From: Burkholderiaceae bacterium | GTDB taxonomy: Bacteria > Pseudomonadota > Gammaproteobacteria > Burkholderiales > Burkholderiaceae_C | Direction: 5' to 3' | NCBI GenBank assembly: GCA_018780645.1 | Contig: JADMJJ010000019.1 | Coordinates: forward strand, 1-64,000 | Length of the DNA: 64,000 bases | Shown here: piece after piece, positions 55,265 through 63,664 of the stretch | Layout: each line of letters begins with the position of its first letter | Position numbering within the stretch: position 1 is the stretch's first letter | The notes under the pieces: generated by a model | Database searches by the model: none | Told to the model about the DNA's origin: nothing | Seen by the model: only the letters and a program-made list of their open reading frames with translations | Translations under genes and position numbers: made by a program

Positions 55265-55789
55265 TCAGCTCAGCTTGCGGCGACGCGCCAGGAAGCCCAG
55301 CAGGCCCAGCCCGCCCAGCATCAGTGCCGCGGTCTCGGGTTCGGGCACCGGCGTGATGTCGGCCGTGCCGGCATAGCTGGCCGCGATGCTGGCCCCTGCA
55401 GTGAGTGCGGGAGCCGCAATGCCCGTGACCGTCAAGGTGAACGGCTGGTTCAGATGGGTCAGCCCCAGCGTGGCCCACTCGACCGGCGCGTTGGGCGACA
55501 ACGTGTAGGCGTTGCCGTTGACCGACACGGTCTGAAAGTCGATGTTCGCACTGTCCAGAAAACCGCTGGTGATCAGACTCGAAGAAAACCAGCCATCGGC
55601 ACCTCCGGCGAAGGTGAACACATCGGTGAACGCACCCGCCTCCACGTGGGTGGCGCCCCAGGCGGCCGAGTAGGCCCCTGGAACCGCGGCGTTGGGTACA
55701 ACCGCGACGACCGAGTTGATGTTGTCGGCGAAGGCGCCCGACGTGGTCAGGCCTATGGCCGCAGCCAGGGCAATTTGCTTGTGATTCAT
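55265..55789 (-). CDS. FxDxF family PEP-CTERM protein
   Basis: A 174-aa exported protein. A signal peptide (KQIALAAAIGLTTSGAFA, about residues 3-20) and, at the C-terminus, the sorting signal VPEPETAALMLGGLGLLGFLARRRK: the PEP motif, a hydrophobic helix and an Arg cluster for exosortase. Near residue 56 the FTDVF sequence fits the FxDxF motif of a named PEP-CTERM subfamily. The exosortase gene itself is not in the window. AGGAG at 8 nt supports the start at 55789. The product is probably anchored or released with exopolysaccharide/biofilm material, as known for PEP-CTERM proteins. Confidence 0.88.
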   Translation of the reverse strand: MNHKQIALAAAIGLTTSGAFADNINSVVAVVPNAAVPGAYSAAWGATHVEAGAFTDVFTFAGGADGWFSSSLITSGFLDSANIDFQTVSVNGNAYTLSPNAPVEWATLGLTHLNQPFTLTVTGIAAPALTAGASIAASYAGTADITPVPEPETAALMLGGLGLLGFLARRRKLS

Positions 55790-56170
55790 TGACACACTCC
55801 TATTGAGGTTTTTCGGATGATTGAGTCTTTGCTCAATCTCTGACACGACGCGCACGCCGCCAGACCCGGGTTTGAGAGAAGCGCCGGGCCTGACGCGGGC
55901 ACTGAAGCGCCCGGCGGTGCGGTCGTCCGGAGAACCTTACTTGGCAGCTGTACTTATTGCGGTACCAGCGCGTAATAGACGGTAACGCCCTGTAGGACCG
56001 GCGAATGAAAGGGGCAATGTCCTACAGGGTCGGGCGTGTTGCGCCGATGGTTGGCCCAAGGGCGATTCCCTAGACTGAATTCAATCGCCGCGGGCAAACA
56101 AGGTTCAGGACTCCACCGACGGGGTCAGGACTTGCTTGACTCTCAGTTCCGTCACGCCGGAGGTAGCGCC
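55790..56170. other. 381-bp divergent intergenic region between PEP-CTERM and DUF1328 genes
   Basis: No gene is seen here. It holds an inverted repeat GATTGAG/CTCAATC (55819-55825 with 55832-55838, in the leader of the PEP-CTERM mRNA), the CTGTAGGAC/GTCCTACAG palindrome at 55988-56029, and GGCGATT/AATCGCC (56061-56067 with 56083-56089). Promoters for both directions must lie in it. Confidence 0.6.
55988..56029. promoter_or_regulatory. Inverted repeat CCCTGTAGGAC-N20-GTCCTACAGGG
   Basis: Two perfect 11-bp arms (55988-55998 and 56019-56029) separated by 20 bp, about 141 bp upstream of the DUF1328 start. The core 9-mer recurs upstream of the glucan synthase and near 62950. The centre-to-centre spacing of about 31 bp, three helical turns, suits two regulator dimers or a looped site. 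Confidence 0.5.
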
Positions 56171-56347
56171 ATGCTGAAGTGGGCCCTGATTTTTGCCATC
56201 GTTTCCGTGTTCGCCGGCCTGCTGGGCTTCACCGGCATTGCCGCCGGCGCGGCCAGTGTGGCCAAGCTGCTGTTCTTCATCTGTGTGGCCGTCGTCATCG
56301 TGCTGCTGGCGCTGGCCCTGCTGGGTATTGCCGCCGCCCGAAAGTGA
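56171..56347 (+). CDS. DUF1328 small membrane protein
   Basis: A 58-aa protein with two hydrophobic helices (WALIFAIVSVFAGLLGFTGIAAG and the C-terminal half). It is the whole of the DUF1328/YtjA family, whose members are induced by stress but have no defined role. GGAGG at 7 nt supports the ATG. It leads a plus-strand run of stress and envelope genes; the ferritin-like gene begins 66 bp later. Confidence 0.85.
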   Translation: MLKWALIFAIVSVFAGLLGFTGIAAGAASVAKLLFFICVAVVIVLLALALLGIAAARK

Positions 56348-56413
56348 CGCGGCGCAGCTTCTTCTCCGTGCGGCGACAGCCGTTCCTGCCTTCCTGAACA
56401 TTCCGAGGTCCCC

Positions 56414-56998
56414 ATGAGCCACAAACAAAGCCACTCACCGGTGTCAGCCGTGCCCTTCCCCACCGACGCTGCTCAAGATCAGCGGATGGAACTTGATGAG
56501 GGCGCGTTGAAGCAGGCCCGCTCGGACCTGAGCGATGGCGCGGTGACCCCGAGCTCGGGGCAGTGGGCACAGCCCATCGTCAAGCTGCTCAATGGCGCGC
56601 TGGCCACCGAGCTGGTCTGCGTGCTGCGCTACAAGCGCCACCACTTCACCGCCCATGGCATGTCGGCACCCCGCATTGCCGAGGAGTTCATGGTCCACGC
56701 CATCGCCGAGTCAGGTCATGCCGACCGCCTGGCCGAGCGCATCGTGCAGCTCGGCGGCTCACCGGACTTCTCGCCCACCGGCCTGTTGGAACGCAGCCAT
56801 GCCGAATACGACGAGTCGACCGATCTGAAGTCCATGGTGCGCGCCAATCTGGTGGCCGAACGCATCGCCGTCGAGGCCTATCACCAGATGATCGTGCTGA
56901 TCGGCGACAAGGACCCGACCACCCGCCGCATGCTCGAAGACATCCTTGCCGACGAGGAAGAGCATGCCGACGAGTTGAAGGACATGCTCGACGCTTGA
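56414..56998 (+). CDS. Ferritin-like (bacterioferritin-type) protein
   Basis: A 194-aa four-helix diiron protein. After a polar 50-residue extension, ELVCVLRYKRHH, EEFMVHAIAESGHADRL, LVAERIAVEAYHQM and DILADEEEHADELKDML provide the Glu and ExxH ligands in the bacterioferritin pattern. No heme-binding Met is clear. It could store iron or remove peroxide with it. It is longer than Dps and has its own N-terminal tail. It belongs to the same run as the DUF1328 and PLD genes. Confidence 0.85.
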   Translation: MSHKQSHSPVSAVPFPTDAAQDQRMELDEGALKQARSDLSDGAVTPSSGQWAQPIVKLLNGALATELVCVLRYKRHHFTAHGMSAPRIAEEFMVHAIAESGHADRLAERIVQLGGSPDFSPTGLLERSHAEYDESTDLKSMVRANLVAERIAVEAYHQMIVLIGDKDPTTRRMLEDILADEEEHADELKDMLDA

Positions 56999-57021
56999 AA
57001 CCCCTGCCCAAGGAGACTTCG

Positions 57022-57198
57022 ATGACCACCACCGAACTGGCACGCCGCCTCGGTTTCGCGGAGCGCAGAGATCCGGTGCTCGCACCGGACTCGGCCGAAC
57101 TCACCCTGGGCTACGAGGCCGCCTACCCCTTTCTGGCGGCAAGTCCGCTGCCGGACGAAGTCGACGATTCACCGGTGCCATCCCATCGCCACGACTGA
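57022..57198 (+). CDS. Small hypothetical protein
   Basis: A 58-aa soluble protein that I do not recognise. AAGGAG at 7 nt supports the ATG. It is acidic and Pro/Ser-rich toward the C-terminus, ending in SHRHD; no signal peptide. It lies 23 bp after the ferritin-like gene and 4 bp before the next gene, so it is translated as part of the operon. Function unknown. Confidence 0.65.
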   Translation: MTTTELARRLGFAERRDPVLAPDSAELTLGYEAAYPFLAASPLPDEVDDSPVPSHRHD

Positions 57199-57202
57199 GG
57201 CC

Positions 57203-58597
57203 ATGCGCAACATCAGCGGCCTGCTGATAGCCCTGTCGCTCCTCGGTCTGCAGGCCTGCTCGGTGCTGCCGGTGCGTCCGCCACTGTCGACTGGCGCAGC
57301 GGGCGGGCCTTCACGGCCCGAGCTGCACGGCGCCAAGGGCCGCATGGCGCCGCAGGCGCGCCAGCGTGTGCTGGCCCAATTGGCGGCCGAGGGCAAGGCC
57401 GATCTGAGCAGCCGCCATCTGGCCCTGCTGACGCAGGCCGGTGCCCTGTCCGCCTTGCCGCCCCTGCCCGTCTATGCGGGCAATCAGGCTCGCCTGCTGG
57501 TCGACGGGCCGGCCACCTTCGCCGCCATGTTTGCCGAGCTGGAACAGGCGCGCAGCAGCATCCTGTTGGAGACCTACATCCTCGAAGACCAGGGCCTGGC
57601 CCAGCGCCTGGCCGAGCTGCTGCTGCGCAAGCAGGCCCAGGGCGTGAAGACCCATGTGCTCTACGACGCGCTGGGGTCCGTGGCAACGGCGACCGCCTAC
57701 TTCGATGCGCTGCGCGCCGGCGGCGTGGCCGTCTGCGCCTTCAACCCGGTCAACCCGCTGACGCGCCCGGGCTATTGGGATCTGACTCAGCGCGACCATC
57801 GCAAGATCCTGGTCGTCGATGGCGCGGTCGCCTTTGTCGGCGGCATCAACATCAGCGAGGTCTATGCCTCCGGCTCGTTCGGGCGCTTCAAGTCGCGCAG
57901 CACCGAGCGCGGCTGGCGGGATACCCAGGTGCAGCTGCGCGGCCCGGCCGTGCTCGCACTGGATACGCTGGTGCGCGAGGCCTGGACGGCGCAGGGCTGC
58001 GACCTTCTGCCCGGCGCCGCCGCAGCACCGGCCAGCGCAGCGGCCGGCTCGCAAGTGATACAGATCATCCCGTCCGGCGCCGATGGCAACGAGGCCCGCA
58101 TGTACGCCGCACTGCTGACCGCCATCGACGGCGCGCAGCGCAGCGCACATCTGACGATGGGCTATTTCGCACCCGGCGCCGACATGATTGCGGCGCTGGC
58201 CGAGGCCGCGCAGCGCGGCGTTGACGTGGTCTTGTTGCTGCCCTCGGCGAGCGACTTTGCCCCGGTGCTGCATGCCGGGCGCAGCCACTACGAGGCGCTG
58301 CTGCAGGCGGGCGTCAAGCTCCATGAACTGCAGGGCGCGGTGCTGCATGCCAAGACGGCGGTGATCGACGGCGTGTTCTCGACCGTGGGTTCCAGCAATA
58401 TGGACTGGCGCAGCTTCGTCGGCAACAACGAGATCAACGCGGTGATGATTGGCGACGACTTTGGCCAGGAGATGGAGGCGATGTTCCGCCGCGACCTGGC
58501 CGCCTCGGCGCCGGTGACGCTGGCGCAATGGCAGGCCCGGCCCTGGCTGCAACGCGCCAAGGAACAGGCCGCACGCCTGCTGGAGAGCTGGTGGTGA
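57203..58597 (+). CDS. Phospholipase D/cardiolipin synthase-like lipoprotein
   Basis: A 464-aa protein with a lipobox LQAC (Cys about 19) in its signal peptide and two PLD active-site motifs: HRKILVVDG (about residue 197) and HAKTAVIDG (about 381), each with HxK(x)4D. Family members join phosphatidylglycerol into cardiolipin, or hydrolyse phosphodiesters. A lipid anchor would place it at the periplasmic face. Its stop overlaps the next start (GTGA). Confidence 0.85.
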   Translation: MRNISGLLIALSLLGLQACSVLPVRPPLSTGAAGGPSRPELHGAKGRMAPQARQRVLAQLAAEGKADLSSRHLALLTQAGALSALPPLPVYAGNQARLLVDGPATFAAMFAELEQARSSILLETYILEDQGLAQRLAELLLRKQAQGVKTHVLYDALGSVATATAYFDALRAGGVAVCAFNPVNPLTRPGYWDLTQRDHRKILVVDGAVAFVGGINISEVYASGSFGRFKSRSTERGWRDTQVQLRGPAVLALDTLVREAWTAQGCDLLPGAAAAPASAAAGSQVIQIIPSGADGNEARMYAALLTAIDGAQRSAHLTMGYFAPGADMIAALAEAAQRGVDVVLLLPSASDFAPVLHAGRSHYEALLQAGVKLHELQGAVLHAKTAVIDGVFSTVGSSNMDWRSFVGNNEINAVMIGDDFGQEMEAMFRRDLAASAPVTLAQWQARPWLQRAKEQAARLLESWW

Positions 58598-59910
58598 AGC
58601 CGGACCCGAGCATTGCCCTGCGCCTGGCCCTGCGGCGGGGGGACAGTACGCGTGGCTCGTTGCGAGCCGCCGAGCGCGCCAATCGCCTGCGCCGCGTGAC
58701 CGCACTCTCGGAGTCGGCGGCCGAGGCGCTGCGGCTGGCGGCGCAGGGCCGTGACGGCCTGGCCGTGCAGCCCCGCGCCAGCGCACCGATGCTGGTGCTG
58801 GCCGTGCTGGCCTGCATGGTGGCCCTGTGGTGGGGACGCAGCGTGCTGATACCGCTGACCGGTGGGGTGCTGCTGGCCCTGTTGGTGGAGCCGGCCGTGC
58901 TGGCCTTGCAGCGGGTCCTGCGCTGGCGTGCCCTGGCAGTGCCACTGGCACTGACCGGCGTGGTGGCGGTGGTGATGCTGGCCGGCTATGGTTTCGGGGG
59001 CCAGTTGTTGCGCACCGCCGAGCGGGTGCCGGAGATGATCACCCTGGCGGCTCAGCGGGTGCGCGAGATCGATCCGCAAACCGAGTCGCTGACCACCCGG
59101 GTGCGCCGCGCACTGGGCGAGCTCGACGCCGCTGCCTCGCGCCTGACCGACTCCGGCCGCCCGGTCGCTCCGCTGGCCCGCAGCCGTCCGCGGCCGGCAG
59201 CTGCCGCTGCTGTGGCGGCGCCGGCCGCCTCGGCCCCGTCGGCGCTGACCGAAGACGCCGGCGCTGCCCTGCGGTCCACCGCGATGTCGGGTACCACCAT
59301 GTTGCTGCAGTTCGGCAGCGATGCAACCATCCTGATGCTGGTGGCCTTCTTCGTGCTCACCGGCGCCCCCTCGCTGAGCCGCAAGCTGATCAGCCAGTGG
59401 GGCAATGATCCGCGACGGCGACTGGCCGCCGCCAATGCGCTGCGCGAATGCGGCCGCCAGGTGCGCGTCTATGCTGGCGTCCTGCTGTTCACCAATGTGC
59501 TGATCGCCCTGACCGTGTGGCTGATGTTCAGCTGGGCCGGGCTGCCGGACGCGGCCGGCTGGGGCGTGACCGCTGGCGTGCTGCATGTGGTGCCCTATCT
59601 GGGCATGGTCATCATGACCGGGTTGGGTGCGGCCGAGGCCTTTCTGGCCTTCGACAGCGGCTCGGCGGCACTGGCCATCGCCGGCCTGCTGCTGGTCAGC
59701 TCCACCTTGATCGGCACCGTGATCACCGCGTTTTTGCAGGGTCGCGCGGCTCGCATGAATGCCGCGGCCGTGTTCATCGGCGTCGTGCTGTGGGGCGGTT
59801 TATGGGGGCTGTGGGGCCTGTTCCTGGGGCCGGTGCTGATCGTGTTGATGAAGGTGATGGCCGAGCACAGCCGTTCGGCGCAGCGCCTGGCCCTGCTGCT
59901 GAGAGGCTGA
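58594..59910 (+). CDS. AI-2E family transporter
   Basis: A 438-aa membrane protein, about 7-8 helices, with two groups: an N-terminal pair (MLVLAVLACMVALWW and on), a large polar loop with low-complexity Ala/Pro stretch (about residues 190-215), and the C-terminal core with FFVLTGAP, GVLHVVPYLGMVIM and LWGLWGLFLGPVLIVLMKV. The family carries AI-2 or other small molecules, or Na+/H+. A GTG start at 58594 overlapping the PLD stop is chosen; GTG at 58591 is next best. Confidence 0.85.
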   Translation: MKPDPSIALRLALRRGDSTRGSLRAAERANRLRRVTALSESAAEALRLAAQGRDGLAVQPRASAPMLVLAVLACMVALWWGRSVLIPLTGGVLLALLVEPAVLALQRVLRWRALAVPLALTGVVAVVMLAGYGFGGQLLRTAERVPEMITLAAQRVREIDPQTESLTTRVRRALGELDAAASRLTDSGRPVAPLARSRPRPAAAAAVAAPAASAPSALTEDAGAALRSTAMSGTTMLLQFGSDATILMLVAFFVLTGAPSLSRKLISQWGNDPRRRLAAANALRECGRQVRVYAGVLLFTNVLIALTVWLMFSWAGLPDAAGWGVTAGVLHVVPYLGMVIMTGLGAAEAFLAFDSGSAALAIAGLLLVSSTLIGTVITAFLQGRAARMNAAAVFIGVVLWGGLWGLWGLFLGPVLIVLMKVMAEHSRSAQRLALLLRG

Positions 59911-59913
59911 TCG

Positions 59914-60816
59914 GTGCTCGACAGGGTCTCGGCCGATGCTATTCATGCCTATCGCATCGCCGGGCTGGCGCTGGAGCGCTTTGCCAGCGTCAACGGCATG
60001 CGCTCCGGCGCCGCCGTGGCCTTCTATGCGGCCTTCTCGATGGCGCCGCTGCTGGTGGTGCTGACCGGGCTGCTGGTCTGGCTGCTGGGCGATGCCCAGG
60101 CCCAGGCGGCCCTGCTGGGCTCGGTGCGGCATTTGCTCGGCGAGCAGGAGGCGCGCACGCTGCAGGCGATGCTGCTGGAACGCCCGGCACTGACGCTGAG
60201 CCTGGGTTCGGGTGCGCTGGCCTCCTGGGTGGCGCTGGCCACCACGCTGCTGGGTTCCACCGGCGTCTTCGTCGAGTTGCGCTCCTCGCTGCAGAACATG
60301 CTGGCCGAGGCCGAGCCCCCGTTTGGCTGGCGCTATCTGCTGCAGGCACGCTTGATCGCCGTCGGTGTGGTGCTGGGTTGCGGCTTTCTGCTGGCCATCG
60401 CGATGGTGCTGCAGGGGCTGGCCCTGGTCGGGCTGAACGGCATGGCCGTGCGTTGGCCGCTGCTGGCGCCATTGCTGGCAGGCGCCGAGCTGGGCTGGTC
60501 CTGGTTGGTCATCACCGCCCTGTTCACCGTCATGCTGCGCTGGCTGCCCGACGGCCGCCTGCGCTGGCGCTGGGCGCTGGGTGGCGCCCTGCTGTCGGCC
60601 AGCCTGTTCATGCTGGGCCGCTGGGGCATCAGCCTCTACGTTGCCGGCACAGCCTCGAAATCGGCGCTGGGCGCGGCCAGCTCCTTCGCCGCGCTGCTGG
60701 TCTGGATCTATTGGTCCAGCCAGATCTTTCTGCTCGGGGCGGCCTGGGCGGTGGCACTGCGCGACAGCGCGCTGAACGGTAGGACGGCGCCCACGCAGCT
60801 GCGCGCCGCCGGCTGA
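59914..60816 (+). CDS. YihY/virulence factor BrkB family membrane protein
   Basis: A 300-aa protein with six hydrophobic segments. GAAVAFYAAFSMAPLLVVL is the typical N-terminal helix; WRYLLQARLIAVGVVLG and the last helix LLVWIYWSSQIFLLGAAWA are the signature parts. A GTG start follows the previous stop by 3 bp. The family is linked to membrane integrity (BrkB, formerly called an RNase) but its biochemistry is unknown. Confidence 0.87.
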   Translation: MLDRVSADAIHAYRIAGLALERFASVNGMRSGAAVAFYAAFSMAPLLVVLTGLLVWLLGDAQAQAALLGSVRHLLGEQEARTLQAMLLERPALTLSLGSGALASWVALATTLLGSTGVFVELRSSLQNMLAEAEPPFGWRYLLQARLIAVGVVLGCGFLLAIAMVLQGLALVGLNGMAVRWPLLAPLLAGAELGWSWLVITALFTVMLRWLPDGRLRWRWALGGALLSASLFMLGRWGISLYVAGTASKSALGAASSFAALLVWIYWSSQIFLLGAAWAVALRDSALNGRTAPTQLRAAG

Positions 60817-60876
60817 TCGCCAAGCGACGGGCGGGGTGGCACGATCACCCATGCTCCGATCCCTGTTTGCCTCGCC

Positions 60877-62955
60877 ATGACCCCCGCTTCCACATCCCCG
60901 CCACGGTCCGCACGCCAGGCCCTCGCCGTTGCGGCAGGCCTGCTGCTGCTGCTCGCCGGCCTGTTCACCGTCGGCGAACTGATGGCCTGGCCCTGGCTCG
61001 CCGAGCCGTTGGAACGGCGCCTGAGCCAGCGGCTGCAGCGTGAGGTGAAGCTGAATGCCAACGGCACGCGCCAGGGCCTGCGCATCCGTCTGCTGGGCGG
61101 CGTGCGCGTCGAGAGCGATCATCTGTGGGTGGCCGGTCCGAGCTGGAATGCCGAACGCCCGACCCTGCGCGCCAGCGGCGTGCAGATGAGCCTGCGCTAC
61201 AGCGATCTGTGGGCCCTGCGCCAGGGCGCACCGCTGCGCATCAAGTCACTGGTGGCCGAGCAGTTGAATGCCGCGCTGGAGCGCCGCGCCGATGGCCGGG
61301 CCAGCTGGGATTTCGGCACCGATACCGACGCTGTCGCCGGCCAGCCCATGGGTGGCCTGGTGCTGGAGCGGCTGGAGGTCAAGCGCGGCGAGATCGGTGT
61401 GCTGGACGACCCGCTGGCGCTGGACGCCTTCATCAGCTTTGCGCTGCTCGATGGCCAGGCAGCCCCGGCGGCAGCCGCACCGGCGTCGGCTCCCGCCTCG
61501 AGTCCCACCCGCGGGCTGCAGGCAAGGGCCAGCGGCCGCTACCGCGGCAACCCGCTGACGGCCAGCCTGCAATCGAGTGCGCCGCTGGCCTGGATCAGCG
61601 GCGGTGACGATGGCCCCTCGATTGACGTGCGCCTGCAGGCCCATTCGGGCCAGGCACGGCTGAGCTTTGTCGGCCAGCTGCGCGATCTGCTGGGCCTGCA
61701 GGGCCTGCGCGGCCACTATGTGATCGACGGGCCGTCGCTGGCAGCGCTGGGCAAGCCGCTGGGCCTGACCCTGCCGACCACGGCGCGCTTTCGCGCGCAG
61801 GGCCGGCTGGTGCATGAGCAGACCCGCTGGACCACCGAGCTGACCCGGCTGACCGTGGGCCAGAGTGATCTGCACGGCAGCTTCGTCTATGACACCCGGC
61901 CCGCGCGCCCGCTGCTCACCGGGCAGTTGGCCGGCAAGAGTCTGGCCATACAGGATCTGGGGCCGGCCGTGGGCGTCGCCCCGGCAGATGCCGCCGAACC
62001 ACCCCGCGCCGCAGGTAAGCTGTTGCCCGACAGGCGCTTCGATCTGCCCGCGCTGCGCACCATGGACGCCGACATCGGCGTCAAGCTCGACCGCGTCAGC
62101 CTGGGCGCCGCCTTTGCCGAAGCCATCGTGCCCCTGAACGCCCGCCTGCTGCTGAGCGACGGCGTGCTGACCTTGCAGGACATTGCCGCACGCACGGCCA
62201 AGGGCAGCATAGGCGGGCGGCTGATGCTGGACGGCCGCGCCGACATCGCCCTATGGCAGGCTGCGCTGCAATGGTCGGGCCTGACGCTCGAGCAATGGAT
62301 ACGCCAGCCGCGCAGCGCCACGGGGGCTCCGCCCTTTGTCAGCGGCCGCCTGGGAGGGCGGCTGAAGCTCGACGGCACCGGCCGCTCCAGCGCCGAGATG
62401 CTGGCCAGCGCCAGCGGCAATGCGCTGGTCTACTGGACCGAGGGAAACCTCTCGCACCTGATCGTCGAGCAGGCCGGCATTGATCTGGCGCAGACGCTGG
62501 GTGTGCTGATACGTGGCGACCGCCCGCTGCCGGTGAGTTGCGGTGCCGCCGATCTGCGCTTGACCAAGGGCCAGGTCGTGCCCAAGGTGATGCTGGTGGA
62601 CACCAGCGACTCGACGATCTGGGTTGACGGCTCGATGTCGTTGGCCACCGAACAGCTGGCACTGCGCCTGCGCGTCTCGCCCAAGGACTTCAGCCCGCTG
62701 ACCCTGCGCACGCCGGTGCTGGTGGGCGGCACCCTGGCAGAGCCCAGGCTCTCGCTGGAGTCCGGACCGTTGATGCGCAAGTTGCTGCCGGGCGCCCTGC
62801 TGGCGCTGATCAATCCGCTGGCCGCCATCCTGCCGCTGCTCGACCAGGGCGGCGACGAGGACAGCAAGAAGACCGTGGCCGCCTGCCAGGCACTGATGCA
62901 GCGCGCCGCGCGCGTTACCGGGCCATCTGCCAGGCGGCCCTTGCCCGGGCTGTAG
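60877..62955 (+). CDS. AsmA family protein
   Basis: A 692-aa envelope protein. One N-terminal helix (ALAVAAGLLLLLAGLFTVGEL, about residues 15-35) anchors it; the rest is a beta-rich periplasmic part with the AsmA-type VKLNANGTRQGLRIRLLGGVRVES and, in the C-terminal third, the LDGTGRSSAEMLASASGNAL element. Such proteins form bridge-like lipid-transfer rods between membranes. It ends the tight run; the motif CTGTAGGAC overlaps its stop codon. Confidence 0.85.
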   Translation: MTPASTSPPRSARQALAVAAGLLLLLAGLFTVGELMAWPWLAEPLERRLSQRLQREVKLNANGTRQGLRIRLLGGVRVESDHLWVAGPSWNAERPTLRASGVQMSLRYSDLWALRQGAPLRIKSLVAEQLNAALERRADGRASWDFGTDTDAVAGQPMGGLVLERLEVKRGEIGVLDDPLALDAFISFALLDGQAAPAAAAPASAPASSPTRGLQARASGRYRGNPLTASLQSSAPLAWISGGDDGPSIDVRLQAHSGQARLSFVGQLRDLLGLQGLRGHYVIDGPSLAALGKPLGLTLPTTARFRAQGRLVHEQTRWTTELTRLTVGQSDLHGSFVYDTRPARPLLTGQLAGKSLAIQDLGPAVGVAPADAAEPPRAAGKLLPDRRFDLPALRTMDADIGVKLDRVSLGAAFAEAIVPLNARLLLSDGVLTLQDIAARTAKGSIGGRLMLDGRADIALWQAALQWSGLTLEQWIRQPRSATGAPPFVSGRLGGRLKLDGTGRSSAEMLASASGNALVYWTEGNLSHLIVEQAGIDLAQTLGVLIRGDRPLPVSCGAADLRLTKGQVVPKVMLVDTSDSTIWVDGSMSLATEQLALRLRVSPKDFSPLTLRTPVLVGGTLAEPRLSLESGPLMRKLLPGALLALINPLAAILPLLDQGGDEDSKKTVAACQALMQRAARVTGPSARRPLPGL

Positions 62956-62958
62956 GAC
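62950..62958. promoter_or_regulatory. CTGTAGGAC motif upstream of the C-x10-C gene
   Basis: A copy of the 9-mer found at 45122, 55989 and 56019. It overlaps the last codon and TAG of the AsmA gene and lies 137 bp before the next start. Part of it is therefore coding, which weakens the regulatory reading here. Confidence 0.3.
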
Positions 62959-63094
62959 ATGGGCTACGTGATTACGCGCCCTCGTCTGCTGTAAGCACCC
63001 CCACCTGGTTCGCATACTGAATCCATGGCCTGCACCGCTGATTGAGCGGCATCCGGGCCAGGCTTTCACCATCCACCACCCTCACGGAGTCACC

Positions 63095-63640
63095 ATGCAC
63101 ATCACACTCAAGACCACCCTGCTCGCCGCCGCCCTGCTGAGCTCCTCGCTGGCTTTCTCGGCCACCATGAGCAAGGCCGACCACAGCGCCGCCAAGGACC
63201 GCATCAGCACCGAGTACAAGGCCGCCAAGAAGGCCTGTGACAGCAATGCCGGCAACGCCAAGGACATCTGCGTCGAGCAGGCCAAGGGCGTGGAGAAGGT
63301 CGCACTGGCCGATCTGCAGTTCCAGTTCAGCGGCAAGTCGGCCGATGCCACCAAGCTGGCCATCGCCAAGTCAGATGCCGCCTATGCCGTGGCCAAGGAG
63401 ATGTGCGACGACAAGGCCGGCAATGACAAGGACGTCTGCGTCAAGGAAGCCAAGGCCGCGCATACCAAGGGCGTCACCGATGCCAAGATGAGCAAGGAAA
63501 TCCACGCCGCCGTGGTCGATGCCAACGAGACCAAGCGCAACGCCGACTACAAGGTCGCCGCCGAGAAGTGCGACGCGCTGGCCGGCGACGCCAAGACCGG
63601 CTGTGTCAACACCGCCAAGGCCAAATTCGGTCAGAAGTAA
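63095..63640 (+). CDS. Periplasmic protein with three C-x10-C repeats
   Basis: A 181-aa protein with a signal peptide (TTLLAAALLSSSLAFSA, about residues 7-23). The mature part consists of about 55-residue helical repeats, each with a cysteine pair: Cys48/59, Cys104/115 and Cys159/170, always ten residues apart, in CD...AG[ND]...K..C context. It is highly charged (Lys/Ala/Asp-rich). Three disulfides, or metal sites, are plausible. A weak GGAG site precedes the ATG. I do not recognise a named family. Confidence 0.7.
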   Translation: MHITLKTTLLAAALLSSSLAFSATMSKADHSAAKDRISTEYKAAKKACDSNAGNAKDICVEQAKGVEKVALADLQFQFSGKSADATKLAIAKSDAAYAVAKEMCDDKAGNDKDVCVKEAKAAHTKGVTDAKMSKEIHAAVVDANETKRNADYKVAAEKCDALAGDAKTGCVNTAKAKFGQK

Positions 63641-63664
63641 GCCCAGGGCTGCAAGGAGCACATC

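Noticed and set aside
60779-60785. Another GTAGGAC copy
   Set aside because: It lies inside the YihY coding sequence and lacks the full 9-mer.
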